A stretch of 64,000 bases of DNA from Streptomyces marokkonensis. GTDB taxonomy: Bacteria > Actinomycetota > Actinomycetes > Streptomycetales > Streptomycetaceae. Of the stretch, positions 1-8,147 are shown piece by piece (the stretch's first letter is position 1; the number at the start of each line of letters is the position of its first letter). The notes beneath the pieces were generated by a model, which worked only from the letters and a program-made list of their open reading frames with translations, ran no database searches and had not been told where the DNA came from. Made by a program: the position numbers and the translations under genes. The stretch lies in contig NZ_VSKS01000011.1 of the NCBI RefSeq assembly GCF_008312835.1, positions 1 to 64,000 of the forward strand, written 5' to 3'.

Positions 1-279
1 CGGCTTGCCGTACTCCTCCTCCTTCTTGTCGTCCTTGCCCTCCTTCTCCCAGTCCTTCTCGCCCACGGCGGCCAGGGCGCCACCGCCCGTGTGCATCCCG
101 CCGTGCGGCTTGCCGTACTTGTCTTCCTTCTTGTCGTCCTTGCTCTCCTTGTCCTGCTCCTTGCTGTAGGAAGAGGTGTCGTTACCGTCCCCGGCGTGGT
201 CGGCGTAGGCCACGGGCGCGGCGATGGCGAGGGCCGCCGTGGCCGTCGCGGTGGCGAGCACCATGCGGGCAGAGCGCAT
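1..279 (-). CDS. Repeat-containing secreted or surface protein, 3' end outside window
   Basis: The first 93 codons are present; the gene runs off the left edge. The N-terminus is a typical signal peptide: MRSARM, an Ala/Thr-rich hydrophobic stretch and a PVAYA cleavage site near residue 27. The rest is strongly charged (Lys/Asp/Glu) and carries the segment YGKPHGGMHTGGGALAAV at about residues 52-69. The opening of a second copy (YGKPH...) lies at the window edge, so the mature protein is repetitive. A ribosome site (GGAAGG) sits about 10 nt before the ATG. Similar Streptomyces proteins, from memory, end in a sortase-type LAxTG tail, but that end is not visible here. Role is unknown; export is well supported. 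Confidence 0.75.
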   Translation of the reverse strand, partial: MRSARMVLATATATAALAIAAPVAYADHAGDGNDTSSYSKEQDKESKDDKKEDKYGKPHGGMHTGGGALAAVGEKDWEKEGKDDKKEEEYGKP

Positions 280-470
280 TTGAGAGTCCTTCCGCTGGAG
301 CCCGGGCAGCTGACTCCTCGTCAGCACGGACGTCCCGATCTCCGGCATGATCCACGCTCAGTCATGCCACCCGGTCCCACCATCCGGGACGTTCACACGG
401 GTTAACCCCACCACCCCTGCGGCGGCACCGGGCCGTGTGCCCACCACCCCCGCCCCTCCTCGGGGCTCCC

Positions 471-499
471 TTGCCCCTGGTCCGATCGCCACCTAGCCT
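471..499 (+). promoter_or_regulatory. Promoter of a leaderless MFS gene
   Basis: TTGCCC at 471-476 and TAGCCT at 494-499 are separated by 17 nt. The GTG start follows only 6 nt after the -10 box and no Shine-Dalgarno sequence is present. This fits a leaderless transcript starting at or very near the start codon. Confidence 0.55.
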
Positions 500-505
500 G
501 ACTTT

Positions 506-1705
506 GTGCCGCAGATAAACAAAACCCGAACGCACAGCGCTGTGCCGGGTACCGACCTCGTCCGCCTCCGTCTCGCCCTGACCGCCTTCTTCGCCCTCGA
601 CGGCTTCGTCTTCGCCGGCTGGGTCGTGCGCATCCCGGCCATCAAGGAGCAGACCGGCGCCTCCTCGAGCACCCTGGGCCTGGCCCTGCTCGGCGTCTCC
701 GCCGGGGCCGTCGTCACCATGGTGCTCACCGGCCGGCTGTGCCGCCGGTACGGCAGCCACCTCGTCACCGTCGTCTGCGCGGTGGTCCTCTGTCTCAGCG
801 TGGGCCTGCCTCCGCTGACCCATTCCGCCGCCGCGCTCGGCACCGTACTCCTGCTGTTCGGCGCGGCCTACGGCGGGATCAACGTCGCCTTCAACAGCGC
901 CGCCGTCGATCTGGTGGCCGCGCTGGGGCGGCCCATCATGCCCAGCTTCCACGCCGCGTTCAGTCTGGGAGGCATGATCGGGGCCGGGCTGGGCGCGCTG
1001 GTCGCCGGGTCGCTGTCGCCGACCCGGCACCTGTGGGGACTCGCCGTCCTCGGCCTGCTGGTGACCGCGGTCGCGGGGCGGGCCCTGATGCGGTGCGAGC
1101 CGCTCACCCCGGCGGACGGCGGACGGCCCGAGCGGCCGGCCCCGCGCCGGCTGGACCGGCGCACCCGCGCCCTGGTGATCGTCTTCGGTCTCATCGCGCT
1201 GTGCACCGCGTACGGCGAAGGGGCACTGGCCGACTGGGGGGCGCTCCATCTCGAGGAGGACCTCGACGCCTCGCCGGGCGCGGCCGCGGTCGGTTACACC
1301 CTCTTCGCGCTCGCCATGACGATCGGGCGGCTCAGCGGTACGACGCTCCTCGAACGGCTGGGCCGGACCCGTACCGTCCTCGCGGGCGGCTCCACCGCGG
1401 CGGCCGGAATGCTGCTCGGCGCACTCGCCCCGTCCCTGTGGGCGGCCCTGCTCGGCTACGCGGTCACCGGCCTCGGTCTCGCGAACCTCTTCCCCGTGGC
1501 CATCGAACGGGCGGGCGCCCTCGCGGGCCCCAGCGGCGTGGCGACCGCTTCCACCCTGGGCTACGGCGGCATGCTCCTCGGCCCGCCCGCGATCGGCTTC
1601 ATGGCGGACTGGTTCAGCCTCCCGGCAGCGCTGACCAGCGTGGCGGTGCTGGCCGCGGTGGCGACCGTCATCGGCTTCGCGACCCGCCACGCGCGCGCGG
1701 GCTGA
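506..1705 (+). CDS. MFS transporter
   Basis: A 399-residue membrane protein with about 12 predicted hydrophobic helices in two halves, joined by a charged loop near residues 195-225 (RPERPAPRRLDRRTR). The loop between helices 2 and 3 reads GRLCRRYGSH, a form of the MFS signature, and the second half repeats it as GRLSGTTLLERLGRTR. The conserved N-terminal WVVRIPAIKE segment resembles the YbjJ-like subgroup of fucose-permease-type transporters, so export or uptake of a small polar solute is possible; the substrate cannot be read from the sequence. The GTG at 506 was chosen because a TAGCCT box lies 6 nt upstream, giving a leaderless message. The gene stands alone. Confidence 0.85.
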   Translation: MPQINKTRTHSAVPGTDLVRLRLALTAFFALDGFVFAGWVVRIPAIKEQTGASSSTLGLALLGVSAGAVVTMVLTGRLCRRYGSHLVTVVCAVVLCLSVGLPPLTHSAAALGTVLLLFGAAYGGINVAFNSAAVDLVAALGRPIMPSFHAAFSLGGMIGAGLGALVAGSLSPTRHLWGLAVLGLLVTAVAGRALMRCEPLTPADGGRPERPAPRRLDRRTRALVIVFGLIALCTAYGEGALADWGALHLEEDLDASPGAAAVGYTLFALAMTIGRLSGTTLLERLGRTRTVLAGGSTAAAGMLLGALAPSLWAALLGYAVTGLGLANLFPVAIERAGALAGPSGVATASTLGYGGMLLGPPAIGFMADWFSLPAALTSVAVLAAVATVIGFATRHARAG

Positions 1706-1853
1706 CTCCGTACGGCGCCCCTGCCGTCCGGGGGCTGCGCGGCGGACCGGATCGGACGTGCCGTGTCGGGGTACCCGGGCGTCGGCGTCGGCCTGCCCTT
1801 CCGTCGGCGGGCGCCGACCGCGTGACCGCCCCACCACGGAAATGGGAGAGACC

Positions 1854-2732
1854 GTGACCGAACAGCGCAATCCCGTCGAGCAGCATCCGACCCCCGACTT
1901 CCCCTCCCAGGACCAGCCGCATCCCGGCTGGACCGGCCCCATGGACCCGCCGCCGGACCACGGCGAGGACTCCTACCGGGGCAGCGGCCGGCTGACGGAC
2001 CGCACGGCCGTGATCACCGGCGGGGACTCGGGGATCGGCCGGGCGGTCGCCCTGGCGTTCGCCCGTGAGGGTGCCGACGTGGTGTTCACGTACCTGGACA
2101 GCGAGAAGGACGACGCCGCCGAGACGGCGCGGTGGGTGGAGGAGGCCGGCCGGCGCGCGGTGCCCGTCGCGTGCGACGTACGGGACGAGGAGAACTGCCG
2201 GGCGCTGATCGACCGCGCGGTGTCGGAGTTCGGCCGGATCGACATCCTGGTGAACAACGCGGCGTACCAGATGTCGCAGCCCGACGGCATCGAGGCGATC
2301 TCCACCGAGCAGTTCGACCGCGTGCTGCGGACCAACCTGTACGGCATGTTCTGGCTGTGCAAGATGGCCCTGCCGCACATGCGGGAGGGCGGCAGCATCA
2401 TCAACTCGGCTTCCGTGCAGGCGTACAAGCCGAGCCCGCACCTGCTGGACTACGCGACCACGAAGGGTGCCATCGTCACGTTCACCCAGGGGCTTGCGCA
2501 GATGGTCATCGAGCGTGGCATCCGCGTCAACGCCGTCGCGCCGGGCCCCGTGTGGACACCGCTGATCCCGGCCACGCTGCCGGACACCGCGGAGTTCGGC
2601 AAGCAGGCGCCCATCGGCCGGCCGGCCCAGCCCTCCGAGATGGCCCCGGCGTACGTCTTCCTCGCCTCCCAGGAGGCGTCGTACATCACCGCCGAGATCG
2701 TCAACGCGACGGGCGGAACCCCGCTGCCGTAG
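1854..2732 (+). CDS. SDR family oxidoreductase, YghA-like
   Basis: A 292-residue short-chain dehydrogenase. The Rossmann nucleotide motif TGGDSGIG lies near residue 53, NNA in the fourth strand, and the catalytic Ser (INSAS) and YxxxK (DYATTKG) follow in order. The N-terminal extension (PGWTGPMDPPPDHGEDSYRGSGRL) and overall length match the E. coli YghA type, which reduces aldehydes with NADPH; the natural substrate here is unknown. The GTG at 1854 is preceded by GGGAGAG at a good distance; an ATG 12 nt upstream has a poorer ribosome site. The gene is 149 bp after the MFS gene and 47 bp before the next gene on the same strand. Confidence 0.88.
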   Translation: MTEQRNPVEQHPTPDFPSQDQPHPGWTGPMDPPPDHGEDSYRGSGRLTDRTAVITGGDSGIGRAVALAFAREGADVVFTYLDSEKDDAAETARWVEEAGRRAVPVACDVRDEENCRALIDRAVSEFGRIDILVNNAAYQMSQPDGIEAISTEQFDRVLRTNLYGMFWLCKMALPHMREGGSIINSASVQAYKPSPHLLDYATTKGAIVTFTQGLAQMVIERGIRVNAVAPGPVWTPLIPATLPDTAEFGKQAPIGRPAQPSEMAPAYVFLASQEASYITAEIVNATGGTPLP

Positions 2733-2779
2733 GTCCGGCGGGTCCCGTGGCGGGCCGCCCGTACGGCAGAATCCTCCTC

Positions 2780-3514
2780 GTGGACACCTCCCGGTTCGTG
2801 GACATCCTGGAGACGGAAGGCCGGTTGCTGGCCGACGCGGCGGAGGAGGCGGGGACGACCGCCTCCGTCCCGTCCTGCCCGGGGTGGCGGGTGCGCGACC
2901 TGCTCCGGCACACCGGAGTGGTGCACCGGTGGGCCGCCGCCTTCGTCTCCGACGGGCACCTGGCGCCCCGTCCGATGGGTGAACTTCCGGAGCTGGACGG
3001 CCCCGGGCTCGTGGCCTGGTACCGCGCCGGTCACCGCTTGCTGGTGGACACGCTGGCCGGTGCCGCGCCCGGCGTGGAATGCTTCACCTTCCTGCCGGGC
3101 CCGCCCTCCGCCCTCGCCTTCTGGGCCCGCCGCCAGGCGCACGAGACGGCCGTCCACCGGTTCGACGCGGAGTCGGCCCGTGGTGGCACCCCGGCGCCCG
3201 TCGCCACGGATTTCGCGGTCGACGGCATCGACGAACTGCTGCGCGGCTTCCACGCGCGGCGCAGGAGCCGGGTGCGCAGCGGGACGCCGCGGGTCCTGCG
3301 GGTGCGCACCACCGACACGGACGCGGTGTGGACCGTGCGGCTGTCCCAGCAGCCGCCCGTGACGACGCGGGACGCGGCCGGGGAGGCGGAGTGCGAACTG
3401 GCGGGACCGGCCGGGGAGTTGTATCTCGCCCTGTGGAACCGGCTGCCGGTTCCGGCGGTGTCGGGCGATCAGGAACTCGCGGCGCTCTGGCGCGACACGT
3501 CCGCCGTCGTCTGA
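2780..3514 (+). CDS. Maleylpyruvate isomerase family, mycothiol-dependent enzyme
   Basis: A 244-residue protein with an N-terminal DinB-like four-helix domain: SCPGWRVRDLLRHTG near residues 33-48 and the family motif RRQAHETAVHRFDAE near residues 117-131, whose histidines usually help bind the metal. The C-terminal half (RVRTTDTDAVWTV ... LYLALWNRL) is the small sterol-carrier-like domain usual in this family. Members use mycothiol as thiol cofactor, mostly for unidentified isomerase or transferase reactions. The GTG start follows CAGAAT by 8 nt with no ribosome site, so translation may be leaderless or coupled to the upstream SDR gene. Substrate is unknown. Confidence 0.8.
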   Translation: MDTSRFVDILETEGRLLADAAEEAGTTASVPSCPGWRVRDLLRHTGVVHRWAAAFVSDGHLAPRPMGELPELDGPGLVAWYRAGHRLLVDTLAGAAPGVECFTFLPGPPSALAFWARRQAHETAVHRFDAESARGGTPAPVATDFAVDGIDELLRGFHARRRSRVRSGTPRVLRVRTTDTDAVWTVRLSQQPPVTTRDAAGEAECELAGPAGELYLALWNRLPVPAVSGDQELAALWRDTSAVV

Positions 3515-3529
3515 CGCTGGCCCCGACGC

Positions 3530-3922
3530 TCAGTCCTCGGAGAGCATCCGGGCCAGCACCGCGCGCTGCACCGGCAGCGCCTCGCCGTGCAGCGCGCGCC
3601 CCTTCGCCGTGAGCGACACCCGCACCCCCCGCCGGTCCTCCGGGCACATCCCGCGCTCGAGCAGGCCCTCCTTCTCCAGCCGGGCGATCAGCCGGGACAG
3701 CGCGCTCTGACTCAGATGGACACGCTCGGAGATCTCCTGGACGCGGTAGGAGCAGCCACCCGTCCCGGAACGTCGCGCGAGGATGTCCAGGACCTCGAAG
3801 TCGCTGGCGCACAGGCCGTGTTCCTGCAGTGCGCGATCGATCTCGCACTGGGTGCGCGCATGCAGCGCGAGTACATCCCGCCACCGTTCCACGAGCGCCT
3901 GTTCGGCCTGCTTCGCCGCCAT
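3530..3922 (-). CDS. MarR family transcriptional regulator
   Basis: A 130-residue winged-helix regulator. The pattern FEVLDILARR ... VQEISERVHLSQSALSRLIARLEKEGLLER ... RRGVRVSLTAKGRAL is the classic MarR recognition helix and wing. It diverges from an EmrB-type exporter starting at 4009, and the shared intergenic region holds an overlapping TGCAT-based inverted repeat, so it most likely represses the exporter gene and itself until a ligand binds. The ATG at 3922 was chosen because TACGGT (3934-3929) lies exactly 6 nt upstream, a leaderless arrangement; a longer in-frame start at 3952 would put this box inside the gene. Confidence 0.87.
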   Translation of the reverse strand: MAAKQAEQALVERWRDVLALHARTQCEIDRALQEHGLCASDFEVLDILARRSGTGGCSYRVQEISERVHLSQSALSRLIARLEKEGLLERGMCPEDRRGVRVSLTAKGRALHGEALPVQRAVLARMLSED

Positions 3923-3971
3923 GGGCGCACCGTAGCAGAGTAGGCACTTCATTGCACCAGAATTAAATGCG

Positions 3972-3998
3972 CTTGCATTCGATGCATGCACATGCAAG
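3972..3998. promoter_or_regulatory. Overlapping inverted repeats, probable MarR operator
   Basis: CTTGCAT (3972-3978) and ATGCAAG (3992-3998) form a perfect 7-13-7 inverted repeat. Inside it, TGCAT-TCG-ATGCA (3974-3986) forms a second, overlapping dyad. The site lies between the divergent marR and exporter genes, immediately before the exporter start at 4009, where bound repressor would block transcription. Confidence 0.6.
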
Positions 3999-4008
3999 TC
4001 TCCCGGGC

Positions 4009-5493
4009 ATGACCTCTCCGCTCACCACCCCTGTGCCCGACGGGCGCTGGACCCCCCGGTTGTGGGGCACTCTGCTGGTGCTCTGCGCCGCGATGTTCCT
4101 GGACGCCCTGGACGTGTCCATGGTCGGTGTCGCCCTGCCGTCGATCGGTGCCGACCTCGGCCTGTCCACCTCGTCGCTGCAGTGGATCGTCAGCGGCTAC
4201 ATCCTGGGCTACGGCGGACTGCTGCTGCTCGGCGGACGAGCGGCCGATCTGCTGGGCCGGCGCCGGGTCTTCCTGGTGGCCCTGGGCGTCTTCGCGGTCG
4301 CCTCGCTGCTCGGCGGAATCGTGGACTCGGGCCCGCTGCTGATCGCCAGCCGGTTCGTGAAGGGCCTGAGCGCGGCCTTCACCGCCCCCGCCGGCCTGTC
4401 CATCATCACCACCACGTTCCCCGAGGGTCCGCTGCGCAACCGGGCCCTGTCGATCTACACCACCTGCGGCGCCACCGGCTACTCGATGGGCCTGGTCTTC
4501 TCCGGGCTGCTCACCGAGGCCAGTTGGCGGCTCACCATGCTGCTGCCCGCGCCCATCGCGCTGATCGCCCTGGTGGCCGGCCTGAAGCTGCTGCCGCGCA
4601 GCGCACGCGAACGCGGCCACGGCGGTTACGACATCCCCGGCGCGGTGCTCGGCACGGCCTCGATGCTGCTGCTCGTGTTCACCGTGGTGCAGGCGCCCGA
4701 GGCGGGCTGGTCCTCGGCCCGGACGATCCTGTCCTTCGTGGCCGTCGCCGTCCTGCTCGCCGGCTTCGTGGCCGTCGAACGACGCAGCCCGAGCCCGCTG
4801 ATCCGGCTGGGCGTCCTGCGCTCGGGTCCCCAGGTGCGCGCCCAGCTCGGGGCGCTGACCTTCGTCGGCAGCTACATGGGCTTCCAGTTCCTGGTCACCC
4901 TGTACATGCAGCAACTGCTCGGCTGGTCGGCGCTGCACACCGCGCTGGCCTTCCTGCCGGCGGGCGCACTGGTGGCGCTGTCGGCGACCAAGGTCGGCAC
5001 CGTCATCGACCGGTTCGGCACCGCGCGGCTGATCGTGGTCGGCTTCGTCCTGATGGTCGCCGGGTACGTGCTGTTCCTGCGCATCGACCTCGACCCGGTC
5101 TACGCCGCGGTCATCCTGCCGACCATGCTGCTCGTCGGCTCCGGCTTCGCCCTGACCTTCCCCTCGCTCAACGTCCAGGCGACCAACGGCGTCGGCGAAC
5201 ACGAACAGGGCATGGTCTCCGGTCTGCTCAACACCTCGGTGCAGGTGGGCGGGGCGATCTTCCTGGCGGTGGTGACGGCGGTGGTGACCGCGAACTCCCC
5301 CGGGAACGGCACCCCGCAGGAGGTCCTCGACAGCTACCGGCCCGGCCTGGCCGTGGTGGCGGTCGTCGCCCTGTCGGGTCTGCTCATCACGCTCACGGGA
5401 CTGCGCGGCGGCCGCCGCGGGGGCGGGTCCGTGGTCGTGGCCAAGTCCACCGTCCGGGAGACGGAGGCGGAGCGCGTCGGCGCCCGCGACTAG
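4009..5493 (+). CDS. MFS drug exporter, EmrB/QacA (DHA2) type
   Basis: A 494-residue protein with about 14 hydrophobic helices. DHA2 signatures are present: LDALDVSMVGVALPSIGADL in helix 1, LQWIVSGYILGYGGLLLLGG in helix 2, GRAADLLGRRRVF in the 2-3 loop, and the proton-coupling motif C region (GATGYSMGLVFSGLL) in helix 5. Such pumps expel hydrophobic or cationic toxic compounds by proton exchange; the substrate cannot be deduced. The ATG at 4009 starts MTSPLTTPVPDGRW. An upstream ATG at 3967 lies within the operator and would add a non-hydrophobic, operator-encoded leader. Control by the divergent MarR protein is likely. Confidence 0.88.
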   Translation: MTSPLTTPVPDGRWTPRLWGTLLVLCAAMFLDALDVSMVGVALPSIGADLGLSTSSLQWIVSGYILGYGGLLLLGGRAADLLGRRRVFLVALGVFAVASLLGGIVDSGPLLIASRFVKGLSAAFTAPAGLSIITTTFPEGPLRNRALSIYTTCGATGYSMGLVFSGLLTEASWRLTMLLPAPIALIALVAGLKLLPRSARERGHGGYDIPGAVLGTASMLLLVFTVVQAPEAGWSSARTILSFVAVAVLLAGFVAVERRSPSPLIRLGVLRSGPQVRAQLGALTFVGSYMGFQFLVTLYMQQLLGWSALHTALAFLPAGALVALSATKVGTVIDRFGTARLIVVGFVLMVAGYVLFLRIDLDPVYAAVILPTMLLVGSGFALTFPSLNVQATNGVGEHEQGMVSGLLNTSVQVGGAIFLAVVTAVVTANSPGNGTPQEVLDSYRPGLAVVAVVALSGLLITLTGLRGGRRGGGSVVVAKSTVRETEAERVGARD

Positions 5494-5508
5494 GGGGACC
5501 GTCTCCCT

Positions 5509-5545
5509 CGTGCGCCCGGCGGGTTGCTTGCCTGCCGGGCGCACG
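5509..5545 (+). terminator. Hairpin terminator after the MFS exporter
   Basis: CGTGCGCCCGGC (5509-5520) pairs perfectly with GCCGGGCGCACG (5534-5545) across a 13-nt loop, 16 nt after the exporter stop codon. Confidence 0.65.
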
Positions 5546-5595
5546 CCTGTTTGACTCCAGGAGGCAATGGCTTGAAGTGACCTCGGGGGGCGAGT

Positions 5596-5877
5596 GTGAC
5601 GGGACGCGGGGGACGCCGGACTCAGGCCGAGCGGGACGCGGTCACCGTCGAGATCGGGTACGCGCTCTGCAGCGCGTTCTTCGCGGCGGTGGTCGTGCTG
5701 GGCGCCGTGGCGGGGCCGGCGCTGCTCTTCGAACTGCCGGACGTCGTCGAGGCGTCATCGGTCCGCGGCGGACTGGCGCTCGCCGCGGCCCTGTTCGTCG
5801 TCCGCACGGTCGCCGTGCTGGTTCGCTTCCGACGGGCTCAGCCGAGCCGGCCGGGCCGTACCAGCCCCGACTCATAG
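5596..5877 (+). CDS. Small membrane protein, DUF6332-like
   Basis: A 93-residue protein with two predicted membrane helices, about residues 18-45 (VEIGYALCSAFFAAVVVLGAVAG) and 58-75 (GLALAAALFVVRTVAVLV), and a basic N-terminus beginning TGRGGRRTQAERDAVTVEIGY. The RxQAERDAxTVEIGYA opening is the pattern I associate with the Streptomyces DUF6332 family. The GTG has a strong GGGGGG ribosome site 6-8 nt upstream. The 3' end overlaps by 40 bp the 3' end of the convergent response-regulator gene. Function unknown. Confidence 0.65.
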   Translation: MTGRGGRRTQAERDAVTVEIGYALCSAFFAAVVVLGAVAGPALLFELPDVVEASSVRGGLALAAALFVVRTVAVLVRFRRAQPSRPGRTSPDS

Positions 5878-6566
5878 GCCAGGACGACCAGGGCTTGGTC
5901 ACGGGCACCCAGCTTCACCATGGTGCGGCTGACGTGGGGCTTGGCCGTGAGCGGGCTGACGACCAGGCGGCGGGCGATCTCCTCGTTGGACGGGCCGATC
6001 CCGACCAGCGCCATGACCTCCCGCTCCCGCTCGGTGAGCCCGGCCAGGGCGCGGGCGGCGGCCGGTTCCCTGGAACAGGCCGCGAACTCGGCGACCAGCC
6101 GGCGGGTCACCCCGGGCGACAGCAGCGCGTCACCGTCGGCCTCCGCCCGCACCGCGCGCAGCAGTTCCTCCGGCTCGGTGTCCTTGACCAGGAAGCCCGA
6201 GGCGCCCGAGCGGATCGCCTCGAAGACGTACTCGTCCAGCTCGAAGGTGGTGAGCATGACCACCTTCACCTCCCCCAGCTCCGCGTCCCGCGTCACGCGG
6301 CGGGTGGCGGCGAGGCCGTCGAGCGCGGGCATGCGGATGTCCATCAGCACCACGTCGGGCCGCAGTTCGCGGATCAGGCGCACGGCCTCCTCGCCGTCGG
6401 GCGCCTCCCCCGCCACCTCGATGTCCGGCTGCGCGTCCAGCAGCGCGCGGAAGCCCGCCCGGACCAGTGACTGGTCGTCGGCGAGCAGTACGCGGATCGC
6501 GGGCTCCCGGCACCCCCGTCGTCGCCCGTGCGGGCGCCGTCGCGTCCGTCGGCCCAGCGGCTCCAC
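5838..6566 (-). CDS. NarL/LuxR-type response regulator, orphan, uncertain 5' end
   Basis: The receiver domain begins at AIRVLLADDQSLVRAG (about 6500) and keeps the acidic pair (ADD), the phospho-acceptor Asp in VVLMDIRMP, the Thr in VVMLTTF and the Lys in FLVKD. A LuxR helix-turn-helix follows (LTEREREVMALVGIG ... VSPLTAKPHVSRTMVKL). Family members normally start within 2-4 residues of the IRVLLADDQ segment and overlap a sensor kinase gene, but here no start codon lies at that point. The reading frame continues upstream into Arg/Gly/Pro-rich sequence; the nearest in-frame GTG is at 6566 and the frame stays open to 6614. No histidine kinase is adjacent. The gene may be 5'-truncated or fused to unrelated DNA, leaving expression doubtful. 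Confidence 0.65.
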   Translation of the reverse strand: MEPLGRRTRRRPHGRRRGCREPAIRVLLADDQSLVRAGFRALLDAQPDIEVAGEAPDGEEAVRLIRELRPDVVLMDIRMPALDGLAATRRVTRDAELGEVKVVMLTTFELDEYVFEAIRSGASGFLVKDTEPEELLRAVRAEADGDALLSPGVTRRLVAEFAACSREPAAARALAGLTEREREVMALVGIGPSNEEIARRLVVSPLTAKPHVSRTMVKLGARDQALVVLAYESGLVRPGRLG

Positions 6567-6750
6567 CCGGGCGGGCCGTGCCGCCACCACCGGGGCGGCC
6601 GCCCGCGGCACCACCGCCCCGGCGGACCGCCGGCGCGTCCCCGCTGCTCGTCCATGTCCGCCACGCCAGACGCCGCGCGCCCCGGGCGGCGTCAGCCGGG
6701 CGTGGTGATCACACGTACTCCCCGTGGAGTACGCCCGGCCGCCCGGTCCC

Positions 6751-7491
6751 CTACGACGTCCGGGCCGCGGGCGTGCCCGGGCGGGGCGCCGGACCCTGCT
6801 GCGGGTGGACCAGACCCACCGTGTGCCCCAGTTGCCCCGCCATGTGGCGGAAGAACGTGTCGCGGTCCTCCACGACCCGGTTGAACTGCCCGAAGAGCTC
6901 GAACCCGATCAGCCCGAACAACTGGGCCCAGGTGGCGACCAGGGTCGCCACCACCTCGGGAGGCAGATCGGGGGCGATGTCGGCGGCCATGCGCACGGCC
7001 TCGGGCTTCAGCTCGGGCGGCAGCGTGGGTTCGGCGAGGCCGGGACCCCGCTGCGCGTCGCGCAGGATGCCGATGAAGACGGCGACGGCGCGTTCGGCGG
7101 CCGGGACGGTCGTGGCGGGCGCGGTGTAGCCGGGCACCGGCGTGCCGTAGATGAGCGCGTACTCGTGCGGATGCCCGAGCGCCCAGGCGCGCACGCCCTC
7201 GCACACGGCGGTCCAGCGCTGGACGGGCCCCACGCCGGCTGCCGCGTCACGGGCCGCTTCGGCCGCCTCGCCGAGGGACTCGTAGGAGTCGATGATGAGG
7301 GCGGTGAGCAGGTCGTCGCGGCTAGGGAAGTAACGGTAGAGCGCGGAGGAGGCCATGCCGAGCTCGCGGGCGACGGCCCGCAGGGAGAGCTTGGCGGCAC
7401 CTTCCTCCGCCAGCTGTCTGCGGGCCTCTTCCTTGATGGCCGCGGTCACTTCGATCCTGGCCCGGGCGCGGGCGCCGTGTGTGCTGCTCAT
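6751..7491 (-). CDS. TetR/AcrR family transcriptional regulator
   Basis: A 246-residue regulator with the N-terminal TetR helix-turn-helix: IKEEARRQLAEEGAAKLSLRAVARELGMASSALYRYFPSRDDLLTAL (about residues 18-66). The C-terminal part (ERAVAVFIGILRDAQRGPG ... LVATWAQLFGLIGFELFGQF) matches the TetR_C_13/WHG-type ligand domain common in Streptomyces. It diverges from a deazaflavin-dependent reductase at 7698 across about 200 bp packed with GAGCACCG-like repeats, so self-regulation and control of the reductase are the obvious inference. No Shine-Dalgarno sequence precedes the ATG. The ligand is unknown. Confidence 0.87.
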   Translation of the reverse strand: MSSTHGARARARIEVTAAIKEEARRQLAEEGAAKLSLRAVARELGMASSALYRYFPSRDDLLTALIIDSYESLGEAAEAARDAAAGVGPVQRWTAVCEGVRAWALGHPHEYALIYGTPVPGYTAPATTVPAAERAVAVFIGILRDAQRGPGLAEPTLPPELKPEAVRMAADIAPDLPPEVVATLVATWAQLFGLIGFELFGQFNRVVEDRDTFFRHMAGQLGHTVGLVHPQQGPAPRPGTPAARTS

Positions 7492-7513
7492 GGGAGGAGT
7501 GTTCCACGAAACA

Positions 7514-7672
7514 GAGCACTGCACACAAACGCAAGCACTGTCCGCAAACGCGAGCACCGCTCTTGCTTTAGAGCACCCGTCTCGGGCAGACTGGCACCGA
7601 TGAGCGAGAGCACCGCTCACAAAAGTGAGCGTCGATCTAGAAACGGGTCGGTGCTCACACCAGCGAGCACCG
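7514..7672. repeat. Cluster of GAGCACCG motifs between tetR and reductase genes
   Basis: Seven copies of GAGCACCG or one-to-two-base variants lie at 7514-7521, 7533-7540, 7552-7559, 7571-7578, 7608-7615, 7649-7656 (inverted) and 7665-7672. The first four start exactly 19 bp apart. Such regular spacing upstream of a divergent regulator suggests several protein-binding sites on one or nearly one DNA face. Confidence 0.6.
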
Positions 7673-7697
7673 TCCACCCACACCCATGGGGGTCCCC

Positions 7698-8147
7698 ATG
7701 TCCACGCACGTCCGGAAACCCGGCTGGTTCACCGTCAACGTCCTCAACCGACTCGTCGCATGGCTGACCCGCCGGGGAGTGAGCGTCTGGGGCTCCCGCG
7801 TCCTCGCCGTCCGCGGCCGCAAGAGCGGCCAGTGGCGGACGACCCCGGTCAATCTCCTCACCGTCGACGGCGAGCGGTACCTCGTGGCGCCGCGCGGCCA
7901 CGTCCAGTGGACCCAGAACATGCGCGCGGCCGGCGGCGGCGAACTGCGTCTCGGCAAGAACGTCGAGGTCTTCACCGCAGCCGAGGTCGCCGACGACGAC
8001 AAGCCGCCGCTGCTGCGCGCCTACCTCAAGCGGTGGAAGGCGGAGGTCGGGGTCTTCTTCAACGGAGTCGGCCCCGCCTCCTCCGACGACGAACTGCGCC
8101 GCATCGCCCCCGACCACCCGGTCTTCCGGATCACCGTCAGGAGCTGA
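7698..8147 (+). CDS. Deazaflavin (F420)-dependent nitroreductase family protein
   Basis: A 149-residue single-domain split-beta-barrel protein. The motifs RGRKSGQWRTTPVNLLTVDGERYLVAPRG and WTQNMRAAGGGELRLG are hallmarks of the Ddn/FDOR-B group, which uses the deazaflavin F420 for hydride transfer. The conserved RTTP and GG segments form the cofactor pocket. The ATG at 7698 has a GGGGG ribosome site about 6 nt upstream; a preceding ATG at 7686 overlaps that site. The gene ends 11 bp inside the convergent flavoprotein gene. Its promoter region is shared with the divergent TetR gene. The substrate is unknown. Confidence 0.85.
   Translation: MSTHVRKPGWFTVNVLNRLVAWLTRRGVSVWGSRVLAVRGRKSGQWRTTPVNLLTVDGERYLVAPRGHVQWTQNMRAAGGGELRLGKNVEVFTAAEVADDDKPPLLRAYLKRWKAEVGVFFNGVGPASSDDELRRIAPDHPVFRITVRS

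Noticed and set aside
3949-5544. Open frame of 531 codons opposite the MFS exporter
   Set aside because: Composition (Gln/Glu/Arg/Gly/His) is typical of an antisense shadow and the exporter frame is clearly real.
7514-7672. GAGCACCG cluster as a CRISPR-like array
   Set aside because: The units are only 8 bp, occur in both directions and have no spacers of constant length beyond the first four.
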